Below, one piece after another: positions 1 through 9,406 of a stretch of 64,000 bases of DNA. Every line of letters begins with the position of its first letter. Positions within the stretch are counted from its first letter, which is position 1. This DNA is from Chryseobacterium salivictor (lineage in GTDB: Bacteria; Bacteroidota; Bacteroidia; Flavobacteriales; Weeksellaceae). The stretch spans positions 1,612,001 through 1,676,000 of the forward strand of contig NZ_CP037954.1 of NCBI RefSeq assembly GCF_004359195.1, given 5' to 3'. A program made the position numbers and the translations under genes. A model generated the notes under the pieces. That model saw nothing but the letters and a program-made list of their open reading frames with translations, did no database searches and was not told the DNA's origin.

Positions 1-1625
1 ATTCAGGCACAAAATATTACTACAGAGTTCGTGCAAAAGACGCTACTTCAGAATCGGTAAATTCTAATGTAATTGATGTGACCACCTTAGGTTCTATTAC
101 CTGGGGTAATTCAGGATGGTCAAACGAAATAGGTCCAGATGCAGCAAAAAATGCTGTAATTGATTACGATTATACAGGAGCAGCTTTCAAGGCAAATTCT
201 GTAAAAGTAAATTTAGGAAAAACACTAACAATCAACAGTTCTGTTACAACAGGAGATGTAACCAATAACGGTTCAATCATTTTGAACGATGGTGCAAGTT
301 TCTTTCAAACTACCGGTGCAAAATATGAGGGCAGCGGAACATTTACAGTAGATAGAAACACTTCAAGCGCGAAAGATAAATATGCTTTCTGGAGTTCACC
401 GGTGGCGGACCAGAATATGTACGGTCTATTTGGCATCAATAAGCCAGCGTTTGTGATGACCTATAATACCGCAACCAATTTTTATGACACGGTTGATCAA
501 TCTGCTACGGCAGCCCGTGGAGTAGGGTATTCAATTAAAACTCCGGATAATACGGGAGCAGCTTTTGTAGGCGCTCCAAATAATGGTACCTTCACCACAC
601 CTTTGAGTTTATTGGGTGACAAATACAATCTGGTAGGCAACCCTTATCCATCCAACTTAGATTTAACCAAATTTTTAAATGATAATATTACAAATATTGA
701 ATCTACCCTTTGGTTCTGGGATAACACAAGTGGTCCGGTGAAAACACAAAACGGAACTACTGCCGCCAGTAATGGCTATGCAACTTTTAACGCAGCAGGA
801 AGTGGTACTTGGGTAAAAGCAACGAGTGCGTCTGCAACTAATGCGCCTGACGGAGCTACGGCTAAAATTGGACAGGGATTTATTGTTAAAGCAACAACAA
901 CTAATACGCTTCTCTTCAATAATGATATGAGAGTTGCTGATACCGGTAATAACTTTAATAGATCATCAGGTAAAACTGATGAGGGTAAATATTGGTTAAC
1001 ATTAACCACTCCATATAATACCAGAATTACACAAGCAATCACTTATCAAAACGGAGGTTCTAATAGTTATGATGCTTACGATTCCAAAGCATTAAGCAGC
1101 GGGTCTGATGCGTTTTATAGTTTCGCAGGTGCTGAAAAAGTGATTATTCAGGGTAAAGCACCTTTTAGCGCTGATGATGTGGTTGTCTTAGGAAACAAGC
1201 ATTTCGAAAATGGTAATTTCAAAATCGAACTTACGAAGACTGAAGGTCTGTTTGCAGAAGGACAAGCAATTTATTTGAGAGATAAAGTAACAGGAACTGA
1301 GACCAATCTTCAGGAAGGAACTTATTCATTCTCTTCAAATGCTGGTGATTTTACAGACCGTTTTGAAGTAGTTTATAGTAAAACTGTTTTAGGAACTAAT
1401 GCTGCCGCAAAAAGTACGATTGCGGTTTATAGAAATGGAGATGACTTTGTAATCGATTCTCCTTCAAAAATAGCGTCTGTTGAAGTGTATGATGCTTCAG
1501 GAAAATTAATGAAATCGTTGAAATCAAATGGTAATAAAGAAACAGTAAGCAACTTGTCCAGAGGGGTTTATATTCTTAAAATAACCACTGCAACAGAAAC
1601 GGTTTCTAAAAAAATTATCAAATAA
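1..1625 (+). CDS. T9SS-secreted protein with C-terminal sorting domain (5' partial)
   Basis: The frame is open from base 3 with no upstream stop, so the gene begins outside the window; the GTG at 78 is not a convincing start. The first visible residues resemble the end of a fibronectin type III-like repeat (SGTKYYYRVRA). The middle contains motifs common in cell-surface proteins of Flavobacteriia (AFWSSPV, LVGNPYPS). The last ~75 residues look like a type A T9SS sorting domain: beta-rich, with VEVYDASGKL and a basic end, KKIIK. In this family the domain directs export across the outer membrane by the Por machinery and is cleaved or used for anchoring. The cargo function cannot be told from the visible part. 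The next gene starts 15 bp downstream and is probably co-transcribed. Confidence 0.85.
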   Translation, partial: SGTKYYYRVRAKDATSESVNSNVIDVTTLGSITWGNSGWSNEIGPDAAKNAVIDYDYTGAAFKANSVKVNLGKTLTINSSVTTGDVTNNGSIILNDGASFFQTTGAKYEGSGTFTVDRNTSSAKDKYAFWSSPVADQNMYGLFGINKPAFVMTYNTATNFYDTVDQSATAARGVGYSIKTPDNTGAAFVGAPNNGTFTTPLSLLGDKYNLVGNPYPSNLDLTKFLNDNITNIESTLWFWDNTSGPVKTQNGTTAASNGYATFNAAGSGTWVKATSASATNAPDGATAKIGQGFIVKATTTNTLLFNNDMRVADTGNNFNRSSGKTDEGKYWLTLTTPYNTRITQAITYQNGGSNSYDAYDSKALSSGSDAFYSFAGAEKVIIQGKAPFSADDVVVLGNKHFENGNFKIELTKTEGLFAEGQAIYLRDKVTGTETNLQEGTYSFSSNAGDFTDRFEVVYSKTVLGTNAAAKSTIAVYRNGDDFVIDSPSKIASVEVYDASGKLMKSLKSNGNKETVSNLSRGVYILKITTATETVSKKIIK

Positions 1626-1640
1626 TTTTAAACTAAAAAA

Positions 1641-1886
1641 ATGAAAAAAGTAATAATGATAATGGTTGTATTATTTACCACCATTGGGTATAGCCAAAAG
1701 GCATCTAAAGATTATAAGTTCTTTAATAATTCAAGCCAGAGTGCTTCCTCTGAGGAAGAAACGACAGATGCTCCCAGTGAGCCAGGAGATCCTGCTCCCA
1801 TAGACGACTACCTTCCCCTCCTCGCTATAGCGGGGGCCGGAATGGCCCTTTATTTTGGCAGAAAAAAATACATCCTGACCAAATAA
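1641..1886 (+). CDS. Small secreted protein with C-terminal membrane anchor
   Basis: This is an 81-residue protein with an N-terminal signal peptide (about residues 1-18, ending GYSQ). An acidic, Ser/Pro-rich linker follows, then a three-part C-terminus: PIDDYLPLL, a hydrophobic segment (residues ~58-73) and a basic tail (GRKKYILTK). That layout, a short motif plus membrane helix plus basic tail, recalls sortase-like sorting tails, but it may simply be a membrane anchor. It sits 15 bp behind the T9SS cargo gene and ahead of a strong terminator, so the two form one transcription unit. The function is unknown. Confidence 0.7.
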   Translation: MKKVIMIMVVLFTTIGYSQKASKDYKFFNNSSQSASSEEETTDAPSEPGDPAPIDDYLPLLAIAGAGMALYFGRKKYILTK

Positions 1887-1904
1887 ATAATTAATTATTG
1901 ATTC

Positions 1905-1940
1905 AGAAGACTTCTCCCCGTGAGAGGTCTTCTTTTTTTT
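1905..1940 (+). terminator. Rho-independent terminator
   Basis: A 12-bp stem (AGAAGACTTCTC pairing with GAGAGGTCTTCT, with one G-U) around a five-base loop is followed by a run of eight T. It lies 19 bp after the stop of the small anchored protein and should end that transcript. Confidence 0.85.
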
Positions 1941-2032
1941 GGTAAAGATGAGAAGTGAGGTCTTACTTAAACATGAGACCGAGGGACGGCCCTCAACAGT
2001 TCACTAATTTTCTTCCGCAAACGAATACAGTC

Positions 2033-2063
2033 TTGCCCCGACCGTTCGGGATTGTTACTTTTG
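2033..2063 (+). promoter_or_regulatory. Bacteroidetes-type promoter for recX
   Basis: TTG at 2033-2035 and TACTTTTG at 2056-2063 are separated by 20 bp. This matches the Bacteroidetes sigma-A pattern (-33 TTG, -7 TAnnTTTG). Transcription would start near 2070, about 60 bases before the recX start codon. Confidence 0.6.
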
Positions 2064-2127
2064 CATCAGCGCAAAATAAAAGAAATAAGAAAAATAAATA
2101 CTAACCCTCCACTTCATTTTCTAACCC

Positions 2128-2604
2128 ATGAATGAAAAAAAATCATACACCTTTCTGGAAATCAAACAAAAGCTGGTCAACTACTGCGTTTATCAGGACC
2201 GCTGTCACCAGGAAGTGGAGCAGAAGATGTGGGATTATCTATTGATTCCGGAAGCCAAAGAGGAGATCCTTCTTTATCTGATGAAGGAAAATTACCTCAA
2301 TGAAGAACGCTTTACCCGCAGTTACATCCGTGGAAAATTCTACATGAAATCCTGGGGACGGAACAAAATCCGCAATCATCTTAAATTCAAAGGAGTACCG
2401 GAAAAACTCATCAACAGTTGTTTTAACGAAATTGACGAAGATGATTATCACAAAACCTTAGCTAAATTATTCCTGAGTTACCACTCCAAAATAAAAGGTC
2501 TGCAGGCTTACCAGAAAAATTCCAAAACCATTAAGTATTTGATGGGTAAAGGGTTTGAATATGAAGAAATAATGCAGGTGATGCAGGATGAAGAGAAGGG
2601 CTGA
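2128..2604 (+). CDS. recX: Regulatory protein RecX
   Basis: The 158-residue product fits the RecX family, which binds RecA filaments in the cytoplasm and limits recombinase activity. The family's triple three-helix repeat layout is visible: LVNYCVYQDRCHQEVEQKM, then LLYLMKENYLNEERFTRSYI, then KIRNHLKFKGVPEKLI. The Y-L-x-(D/N)-E-R-F-x-x-x-(Y/F) motif is typical. The length is normal. It is not next to recA and appears to be a single-gene unit with its own promoter upstream and repeat elements downstream. Confidence 0.9.
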   Translation: MNEKKSYTFLEIKQKLVNYCVYQDRCHQEVEQKMWDYLLIPEAKEEILLYLMKENYLNEERFTRSYIRGKFYMKSWGRNKIRNHLKFKGVPEKLINSCFNEIDEDDYHKTLAKLFLSYHSKIKGLQAYQKNSKTIKYLMGKGFEYEEIMQVMQDEEKG

Positions 2605-2733
2605 TTGCTGAGGGGTGCTATTGAGTGTTTGGGTATTTGAGTTTTTGGATGATTGAAAAGCGGGGATATTGCGGGTGGAGGGAAGCAGTGTGTTAATGAG
2701 GGTTTCCGTAGCAAGAATATCTTTTTTTATTAA
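2605..2733. other. Low-complexity spacer after recX
   Basis: G/T-rich sequence made of short phrases such as GTGTTTGGGTATTTGAGTTTTTGG; no gene is seen. Similar ATTTGAGT-type strings recur at 6110-6145 and 14600-14645, and the reverse complement occurs near 8510. Confidence 0.6.
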
Positions 2734-3041
2734 GTTCTTTTGTCTTGAAACAAAAGAACCAAAAGTTCAAGACTGGATCTTTTTGCCTCATCCCTTTTTT
2801 TTGTTTTTAATGGAATCGGCGAACCTCCTTCGTCGGTTTGCTAAAAAATGAAGATTTCTTCCGAGAAAATCCCCAAAATTTATCTCGTCCCTAAGACGAG
2901 ACTCGGGCGGAAACAAGATTTGTTATCAATTAAAGTTATTTGCCGCCCTCAAACAGTGGGGATTTTTTGACATTATGTTCGTTTGAAGATTTGGATGGGA
3001 AGAAATCGTCATTTTTCTTCACGCAAAAATCTCCTAAGTCG
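2734..3041. repeat. Family A palindromic element, copy 1
   Basis: It begins with the hairpin GTTCTTTTGT/ACAAAAGAAC, whose loop is complementary to TTCAAGAC just downstream. It continues with nested inverted repeats (AAAAATGAAGATTTCTTCC against its reverse complement; AAAATCCCC against GGGGATTTT; GGGCGG against CCGCCC) and ends in CTCCTAAGTCG. This copy carries a ~55-bp extra segment (CCTCATCCC...CGGTTTG) after the hairpin and one mismatch in the outer stem (ATCGTC). Confidence 0.85.
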
Positions 3042-3149
3042 ACACTCCAGGGAAAAACAGTTTTTCATTGAAAAGGTGGCGTCATTGAGGACGCAGGGAA
3101 GCAATCTGTTAATCAGGATTTCCATAGCAAGAGTATCTTTTTTTATTAA

Positions 3150-3401
3150 GTTCTTTTGTCTTGAAACAAAAGAACCAAAAGTTCAAGACTGGATCTTTTT
3201 GCTAAAAAATGAAGATTTCTTCCAAGAAAATCCCCAAAATTTATCTCGTCCCTAAGACGAGACTCGGGCTGAAACAAGATTTGTTATCGATTAAAGTTAT
3301 TTGCCGCCCTCGAACAGTGGGGATTTTTAGGCGTTATGCTCGTTTAAAAAGTTGGATGGGAAGAAATCTTCATTTTTCTTCACGCAAAAATCTCCTAAGT
3401 C
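3150..3401. repeat. Family A palindromic element, copy 2
   Basis: Same architecture as copy 1 without the 55-bp insert. The central stem is GGGCGG/CCGCCC. It contains the 7-bp hairpin TCTCGTC/GACGAGA on the left arm. Confidence 0.85.
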
Positions 3402-3427
3402 ATTCCAATTTCGTTTTTACATCCCGA

Positions 3428-3535
3428 TTTCGTCGAAAAATCAAATTCACTCCCTTTTTTATGCTGAGCCTGCCGAAGTAAGGGTTGGGGCAATGAATTT
3501 GATTTTACTTAACGCAAAAATCTCCTAAGTCGATC
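3428..3535. repeat. Palindromic element of a second family (family B)
   Basis: A 13-bp perfect inverted repeat (AAAATCAAATTCA / TGAATTTGATTTT) surrounds CTCCC...ATGCTGAGC...CGAAGTAAGGG. It ends in the same ACGCAAAAATCTCCTAAGTCG-like tail as family A. Related copies lie at about 43545-43628, 46752-46832 and 47470-47540, always beside family A copies. Confidence 0.7.
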
Positions 3536-3605
3536 CTCCAATTAAAAACAGTTTTTCATTAAAAAGACGGCGACATTGCGGGCGCAGCGATGCAATCATC
3601 ACGTG

Positions 3606-4640
3606 ATCGGGGCGTGCCGCTCAAAATGAGGTATTTCTCTATTGATCTATGGAATCTGCAATACGGTGATTTCGGCTCCGCTCAATCACCAAAAAGGGCA
3701 ACATAACAGCGAGGCTGCATGTAGACTTTAATGTCTGTAAAAAATAAATTCACTGCCTTTGTCGCGACAGAGAATTTGAAATTGGTACTCTTATATTTAA
3801 AGTCAATAATCTAATAGTCTATCTCTATCGGCCTGAGGGTGCTGGGCGTATTACCTAAAATGAGGTATTACTCTAGTGATAGGTGAAAATCTGTTGAATC
3901 TGTGTGGGATTCCTGATGGCAGTTTTTCCACTACGATGATTTCGGCTTCGCTCAATTACCAAAAAGGGCACCGAAAGAGGGAGGCGACACATAGATCTAT
4001 CTTGTAGAAAAAACAAATTCACTGCCTTTGTCGCGACAGAGAATTTGAAATTGGTGTTCCTATATTTAAAAGCAATAATCTAATAGTCTATCATCTATCG
4101 GCCTGAGGGTACTGGGCGTATTACCTAAAATGAGGTATTACTCTAGTGATAGGTGAAAATCTGTTGAATCTGTGTGGGATTCCTGATGGCAGTTTTTCCA
4201 CTACGATGATTTCGGCTTCGCTCAATTACCAAAAAGGGCACCGAAAGAGCGAGGCGACACATAGATCTATCTTGTAGAAAAAACAAATTCACTGCCTTTG
4301 TCGCGACAGAGAATTTGAAATTGGTACTCTTATATTTAAAGTCAATAATCTAATAGTCTATCTCTATCGGCCTGAGGGTGCTGGGCGTATTACCTAAAAT
4401 GAGAATTTACTCTAGTGATAGGTGAAAATCTGTTGAATCTGTGTGGGATTCCTGATGGCAGTTTTCCCATCACCGTCAAGGTGATTTCGGCTCCGCTCAA
4501 TCGCCAACAAGGGCAACATACCAGAGAGGTGACACGTGAATATCTATCTTGTAGAAAAAACAAATTCACTGCCTTTATCGCGGCAGTGAATTTGGAATTG
4601 GTGTTCCTATATTTAAAAGCAATAATCTAACAGTCTATTG
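3606..4640. repeat. Tandem array, ~270-bp unit, four copies
   Basis: Units start at about 3606 (divergent), 3832, 4102 and 4371; the phrase CCTGAGGGTRCTGGGCG marks the last three, spaced 270 and 269 bp. Each unit carries TACCT/AGGTA flanking AAAATG, a TTCGGCTYCGCTCAAT REP-like core, and CAAATTCACTGCC...GAATTTG. In the last unit (4561-4595) that last part forms a perfect 13-bp hairpin. No credible coding frame is conserved. Confidence 0.8.
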
Positions 4641-4693
4641 TCTATCATCTATTAGTCTATCATCTATTAGTCTATCATCTCTCCGTCTCCCGT
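4639..4693. repeat. TCTATCATCTATTAG microsatellite
   Basis: Imperfect tandem copies of TCTATCATCTATTAG run up to the glyA stop codon. Related strings are at 15235-15275 and 58785-58810. Confidence 0.65.
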
Positions 4694-5959
4694 CTAATAA
4701 TTAAACAAAGCCTTCCCCTCCATCATTTGATTGACTTTTTTACGGACTTCAGCTATTTTGTGGTCGTCGTTGATGTTCATGACCACGTCGTTGATCAGGC
4801 CGGCAAGGATTTCCATATCGGCTTCTTTTAAACCTCTGGTCGTGATCGCTGCAGTTCCTAAGCGGATCCCCGAGGTGGTAAATGCAGATTTGTCATCGAA
4901 AGGAACCATGTTTTTGTTACAGGTAATATCGGCTTTTACCAACGCTTTTTCGGTTTCTTTACCATTGACATTTTTATTCCGGAGATCGACCAACATCAGG
5001 TGATTATCGGTTCCCCCACTTACGATATCGAATCCCTGGGTCATCATTGCTTTTGCTAACGCACGGGCATTGGCCACCACCTGTTTTGCATAGACTTCAA
5101 ATTTCTGATCAATGGCTTCTGCAAACGCCACTGCTTTTCCGGCAATCACATGCTCCAGTGGTCCGCCCTGGATTCCAGGGAATACAGAACCGTTTAAGAC
5201 CTGACTCATCATTTTGGTTTCTCCTTTTGGCGTTTTGTGACCGTAGGTGTTTTCAAAATCTTTGCCCATCATAATCAGTCCGCCTCTTGGTCCACGAAGG
5301 GTTTTATGGGTAGTGGTAGTAACCACATGACAATGTTCAAATGGCGAGCTCAGCAGTCCTTTGGCAATCAATCCCGCTGGATGCGCGATATCTGCCCAAA
5401 GCGTTGCTCCTACTTCATCCGCCACTTCGCGGAATTTACTGAAATCGATATCTCTGGAATAGGCAGAATAGCCGGCGATCAACATTTTCGGTTTTACTTC
5501 CAAAGCTTTCTGACGCATGGCCTCGTAGTCGATCAGCCCGCTTTCGCGCTCTACACCATAGAAATTGGCACTGTACTGAATTCCAGAAAAGTTCACAAAA
5601 GAACCATGCGTCAAATGGCCCCCCATCGATAAATCAAGTCCTAAAATCTGATCACCCGGTTTGAGAACAGAGAGATAAATGGCAGCATTGGCTTGCGACC
5701 CCGAATGCGGCTGAACATTGGCATAATCGACACCAAACAGTTGTTTTGCTCTTTCGATAGCTAAAGTTTCTATTTCATCTACGACTTCGCAACCGCCGTA
5801 GTATCTTTTTCCGGGATAGCCTTCCGCGTATTTATTGGTCAGAACACTTCCTACTGCTTTCATTACATTTTCTGAAACAAAATTTTCAGAAGCGATGAGT
5901 TCGATGCCGTGTGTCTGTCTTTGTCTTTCCTGTTCAATAAGGTCAAAAATTGGATCCAT
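4694..5959 (-). CDS. glyA: Serine hydroxymethyltransferase
   Basis: The enzyme interconverts serine and glycine using tetrahydrofolate and pyridoxal phosphate, supplying one-carbon units in the cytosol. The 421-residue product starting [18 protein letters not shown] has the usual N-terminus and length. An upstream in-frame ATG (6004) would add 15 residues not typical of the family, so the start at 5959 is preferred. The PLP lysine is K219 in [14 protein letters not shown]. Other family hallmarks are [10 protein letters not shown] and PHSGSQAN. It is flanked on both sides by long repeat zones and is the only gene between recX and 8.66 kb. Confidence 0.96.
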   Translation of the reverse strand: MDPIFDLIEQERQRQTHGIELIASENFVSENVMKAVGSVLTNKYAEGYPGKRYYGGCEVVDEIETLAIERAKQLFGVDYANVQPHSGSQANAAIYLSVLKPGDQILGLDLSMGGHLTHGSFVNFSGIQYSANFYGVERESGLIDYEAMRQKALEVKPKMLIAGYSAYSRDIDFSKFREVADEVGATLWADIAHPAGLIAKGLLSSPFEHCHVVTTTTHKTLRGPRGGLIMMGKDFENTYGHKTPKGETKMMSQVLNGSVFPGIQGGPLEHVIAGKAVAFAEAIDQKFEVYAKQVVANARALAKAMMTQGFDIVSGGTDNHLMLVDLRNKNVNGKETEKALVKADITCNKNMVPFDDKSAFTTSGIRLGTAAITTRGLKEADMEILAGLINDVVMNINDDHKIAEVRKKVNQMMEGKALFNY

Positions 5960-6001
5960 AGGGTATAAATAATGTTTTAAAATTCTCGTTAATAAAGAAT
6001 T

Positions 6002-6009
6002 CAAATTTA
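6002..6009 (-). promoter_or_regulatory. Putative -7 box for glyA
   Basis: TAAATTTG on the minus strand fits TAnnTTTG. It would give a leader of roughly 35-40 bases before the chosen glyA start. No clear -33 TTG was found at the expected distance. Confidence 0.45.
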
Positions 6010-6049
6010 TGGAATTTTTTGGGAAGAATTCTGGTTGTGGGAGAAATTG

Positions 6050-6145
6050 TGGAAGGAGGGGTGTGGGATGCTGGATGTTGGATGCTGGGTGCTTGATACT
6101 GGGTGTTGGATTTTGAGTGTTTGTGTATTTGAGTATTTGAGTGGA
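6050..6145. repeat. GGATGTTGGATGCTGG minisatellite
   Basis: About 7-bp units (TGGATGY, i.e. the reverse of CATCCAA) are followed by TATTTGAG strings. The opposite orientation occurs near 8515-8560, 15186-15240 and 31915-31990. Confidence 0.6.
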
Positions 6146-6190
6146 TGATTAAAACGCTGAGTCATGGAGTGGAGAAATCTGTTAATACTT

Positions 6191-6521
6191 TTCTTTTTAA
6201 CGCAAGGGCGCAAAAAATATTTGACATGCATGCTGTGTTGCGGGTGTTTTTTAAGACGCAAGGGCGTTTGACTTCGTCTAATCTCTTCGGGATTTCTTCA
6301 CGCAAAAATCTCCTAAGTCGATCCTCTATGTAAAAACAGTTTTTCATTAAAAGGCGGCGTCATTGCGGGGAGGAACGGTGAAGCAATCGGTCAATGATGG
6401 TTCCTTGCTTTTCTTTTTAACGCAAGGGCGCAAAAAATATTTGACATGCATGCTGTGTTGCGGGTGTTTTTTAAGACGCAAGGGCGTTTGACTTCGTCTA
6501 ATCTCTTCGGGATTTCTTAAC
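6191..6521. repeat. Direct duplication of a ~110-bp block
   Basis: The block TTCTTTTTAACGCAAGGG...ATCTCTTCGGGATTTCTT occurs at about 6191-6299 and again at 6411-6521, nearly identical. A shortened form lacking the middle ~60 bases is at 7030-7080 and 7854-7903. It marks recent rearrangement inside the repeat zone. Confidence 0.7.
6357..6388. repeat. REP-like element with ATTGC/GCAAT ends
   Basis: GCGTCATTGCGGGGAGG...AAGCAATC, in which ATTGC and GCAAT are inverted. It resembles the widespread CATTGCGAGG...GAAGCAATC type of extragenic repeat. Diverged copies sit near 3075, 3567, 6557, 6975, 7130, 7465, 7800, 7955 and 47158, usually just before a family A element. Confidence 0.6.
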
Positions 6522-6634
6522 GCAAAAATCTTCTAAATCGACCCTCTTTTCATTAAAAAAAATCGGCGTCATTGCGGGCGTAGGGAAACAATCTGCTGAT
6601 GATAGTTTCCGTAGAAAGAGCATCTTTTTTTTAA

Positions 6635-6938
6635 GTTCTTTTGTCTTGAAACAAAAGAACCAAAAGTTCAAGACTGGATCTTTTTGCTAAAAAATGAAGA
6701 TTTCTTCCAAGAAAACCCCCCAAATTTATCTCGTCCCTAAGACGAGACTCGCGCGGAAACAAAGTTCTGCTTCGAAACGAGATTATGGCCGCGCTTCGGA
6801 CAAAGGGGATTTTTAGGCATTATGTTCGTTTGAGGATTTGGATGGGAAGAAATCTTCATTTTTGCCTCCTGTTTTTATATTTTTATTTGAATCGGCGAAT
6901 CTCTTTGAGATTTCTTCACGCAAAAATCTCCTAAGTCG
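6635..6938. repeat. Family A palindromic element, copy 3
   Basis: Has the GTTCTTTTGT hairpin type. The central stem here is GCGCGG/CCGCGC instead of GGGCGG/CCGCCC, so both arms changed together. It contains an extra TTGCCTCCTG...TTTGAGATTTC segment near its 3' end. Confidence 0.85.
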
Positions 6939-7196
6939 ATCCTCTATGTAAAAACAGTTTTTCATTAAAAGGCGGCGTCATTGCGGGGAGGGACGGTGAA
7001 GCAATCGGTCAATGATGGTTCCTTGCTTTTCTTTTTAACGCAAGGGCGTTTGACTTCGTCTAATCTCTTCGGGATTTCTTAACGCAAAAATCTTCTAAAT
7101 CGACCCTCTTTTCATTAAAAAAAATCGGCGTCATTGCGGGCGTAGGGAAACAATCTGCTGATGATAGTTTCCGTAGAAAGAGCATCTTTTTTTTTA

Positions 7197-7426
7197 GTTC
7201 TTTTGTCTTGAAACAAAAGAACCAAAAGTTCAAGACTGGATCTTTTTGCTAAAAAATGAAGATTTCTTCTTAGAAAATCCCCAAACTTGCACGGGAACAA
7301 AATATCGCTGTGAAACGATATTATGGCCGCGCTTCGGACAAAGGGGATTTTTAGGCATTATGTTCGTTTGAGGATTTGGATGGGAAGAAATCTTCATTTT
7401 TCTTCACGCAAAAATCTCCTAAGTCG
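7197..7426. repeat. Family A palindromic element, copy 4
   Basis: Central stem GCACGG against CCGCGC (one A-C mismatch). The apical part AATATCG...CGATATT is a perfect 7-bp hairpin. Confidence 0.85.
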
Positions 7427-7531
7427 ATCCTCTATGTAAAAACAGTTTTTCATTAAAAGGTGGCGTCATTGCGGGTGGTGGGAAGCAGTCAGCTAATGAG
7501 GGTTTCCGTAGAAAGAGCATCTTTTTTTTAA

Positions 7532-7761
7532 GTTCTTTTGTCTTGAAACAAAAGAACCAAAAGTTCAAGACTGGATCTTTTTGCTAAAAAATGAAGATTT
7601 CTTCTTAGAAAATCCCCAAACTTGCACGGGAACAAAATATCGCTGTGAAACGAGATTATGGCCGTGCTTCGGACAAAGGGGATTTTTAGGTGGTATGTTC
7701 TTTTAAAAACCTGGATGGGAAGAAATCTTCATTTTTCTTCACGCAAAAATCTCCTAAGTCG
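7532..7761. repeat. Family A palindromic element, copy 5
   Basis: Nearly identical to copy 4, but the central stem is fully paired (GCACGG/CCGTGC) while the apical hairpin has one mismatch (AATATCG/CGAGATT). Confidence 0.85.
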
Positions 7762-8020
7762 ATCCTCTATGTAAAAACAGTTTTTCATTAAAAAGACGGT
7801 GTCATTGCGGGGAGGAACGGTGAAGCAATCGGTCAATGATGGTTCCTTGCTTTTCTTTTTAACGCAAGGGCGTTTGACTTCGTCTAATCTCTTCGGGATT
7901 TCTTCACGCAAAAATCTTCTAAATCGACCCTCTTTTCATTAAAAAAAATCGGCGTCATTGCGGGCGTAGGGAAACAATCTGCTGATGATAGTTTCCGTAG
8001 AAAGAGCATCTTTTTTTTTA

Positions 8021-8377
8021 GTTCTTTTGTCTTGAAACAAAAGAACCAAAAGTTCAAGACTGGATCTTTTTGCCTCATTCTTTTTTTTGTTTTTAATGGA
8101 ATCGGCGAACCTCCTTCGTCGGTTTGCTAAAAAATGAAGATTTCTTTCAAGAAAATCCCCAAAATTTATCTCGTCCCTAAGACGAGACTCGGGCGGAAAC
8201 AAGATTTGTTATCGATTAAAGTTATTTGCCGCCCTCGAACAGTGGGGATTTTTAGGCATTATGTTCGTTTGAGGATTTGGATGGGAAGAAATCTTCATTT
8301 TTGCCTCCTGTTTTTATATTTTTATTTGAATCGGCGAATCTCTTTGAGATTTCTTCACGCAAAAATCTCCTAAGTCG
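8021..8377. repeat. Family A palindromic element, copy 6
   Basis: GTTCTTTTGT hairpin type, central stem GGGCGG/CCGCCC. It carries both optional segments (CCTCATTC...CGGTTTG and TTGCCTCCTG...), making it the longest copy. Confidence 0.85.
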
Positions 8378-8659
8378 TTTTAATTTCTATTTTATATCTC
8401 GGGAATCAACTTTGCCAAAGTTTGGAACTTTGGCAAAGTGAGGTAGCCCGTTATGCCGGTTAATAAATTATACGGTCACCATCATCCATCATCATCTAAT
8501 CCCTCAAATACTCAAATACTCAATCACAACACCCAACACCCAACATCCAGCACCGAATATCTCACCGTTTATAAAAAAAACAGCATAATTGAAATAATTT
8601 TAATTAATTTGCATAAGAATTCTTAAAAAACACAGTTCGTCAATATCGATTCTAATGGT
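8378..8659. other. Gene-free spacer
   Basis: Contains an inverted pair AACTTTGCCAAAGTTTGG / ACTTTGGCAAAG (8408-8440) and a CATC/CAAATACTC minisatellite (8480-8560). An AT-rich stretch precedes the next gene; an imperfect -7-like TTAATTTG sits at 8604-8611. Confidence 0.5.
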
Positions 8660-9301
8660 ATGAAGAAAATTAATATACTCATTGCGCTGTTCCTTTTGAT
8701 TATGGTGAACGGGCAAACCTTCAAGTACGGTATTACCGGCAATTTCCACAAAGGGTCTATCGTGGGCGTGCACGATGTTTCGAAAGGGGCGTATGGCGGC
8801 AGTCTCGGATTTTTCGGACAGTGGTCGCTCGTAGAAAATGATGTCTTCGATTCGGCGTGGCTTTTTATTACCCCACAGATCGAATACCACATGGGTGGTG
8901 AAATTGCGAAAGCAGAAGAGGATATATTCGGGGTCCAGAAATTTCATCATGATTATGTGGCCATGCAGGTGTATATGAAATGGTTTTTTCATCAGGGAAA
9001 CATGAAGCGGGATGTCTTTTTATTTGCCGGTCCGCGTATTGAATATTTAGTAAGACAGGAAAGAAAGGTAGATCCGGCGTATGATTTGGCCTATTTTAAA
9101 TTCAATAAGGACGATGAGGTTAAGAAATTCGGGTATGGTGTTTCTTTCGGTGTCGGTATAAAAATCAGCCAGCAGTTTGAAGGATTTCTGAGGTATGACC
9201 GAGGTTTCAGCAAAGTATATCCCAATAATGACAGCCACAATACCTATAACAGGATGTTGGGGGTAGGGCTTAATTATTACTGGAAAGAGAACTGGTGGTA
9301 A
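8660..9301 (+). CDS. Outer-membrane beta-barrel protein (porin family-like)
   Basis: This is a 213-residue protein with a signal peptide (MKKINILIALFLLIMVNGQ). Alternating hydrophobic/aromatic strands with turns and a C-terminus ending in aromatic residues (GVGLNYYWKENWW) are typical of small 8-stranded outer-membrane barrels. The strand-like GYGVSFGVGIKISQQFEGFL is a good example. The substrate is unknown. It precedes the polysaccharide export genes by ~100 bp on the same strand but is probably a separate unit. Its last 17 bases plus stop are duplicated directly after it (9284-9318). Confidence 0.7.
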   Translation: MKKINILIALFLLIMVNGQTFKYGITGNFHKGSIVGVHDVSKGAYGGSLGFFGQWSLVENDVFDSAWLFITPQIEYHMGGEIAKAEEDIFGVQKFHHDYVAMQVYMKWFFHQGNMKRDVFLFAGPRIEYLVRQERKVDPAYDLAYFKFNKDDEVKKFGYGVSFGVGIKISQQFEGFLRYDRGFSKVYPNNDSHNTYNRMLGVGLNYYWKENWW

Positions 9302-9318
9302 TAAGAGAACTGGTGGTA
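9284..9318. repeat. 17-bp tandem duplication over the gene end
   Basis: AGAGAACTGGTGGTAAT occurs twice in a row, overlapping the stop codon of the barrel protein. The first copy already contains the stop, so the reading frame is not altered. Confidence 0.8.
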
Positions 9319-9380
9319 ATCAGCTGACCGTCCATTTACTGTCAGATTACTGTCAGAGACTGGTCTGCTAAAAATAGTTT

Positions 9381-9388
9381 TACATTTG
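9381..9388 (+). promoter_or_regulatory. Putative -7 box for the polysaccharide locus
   Basis: TACATTTG fits TAnnTTTG and lies 18 bp before the first codon of the export lipoprotein. No good -33 TTG was found, so the call rests on one box. Confidence 0.45.
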
Positions 9389-9406
9389 TAGTCTTAAAAA
9401 TAAGAA

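Noticed and set aside
2983..3481. Open frames of about 90 codons on the plus strand within the repeat zone
   Set aside because: They lie wholly inside family A/B elements, repeat the same peptide in each copy, and lack start signals. The repeat structure explains them.
5237..5632. 131-codon plus-strand frame opposite glyA
   Set aside because: Antisense shadow of a clearly identified and well-conserved glyA gene.
7115..8202. Minus-strand frames of 60-90 codons with LELLVLLFQDKRTKKK-like sequence
   Set aside because: They are the reverse reading of the family A hairpin region and recur in every copy; no protein-like composition.
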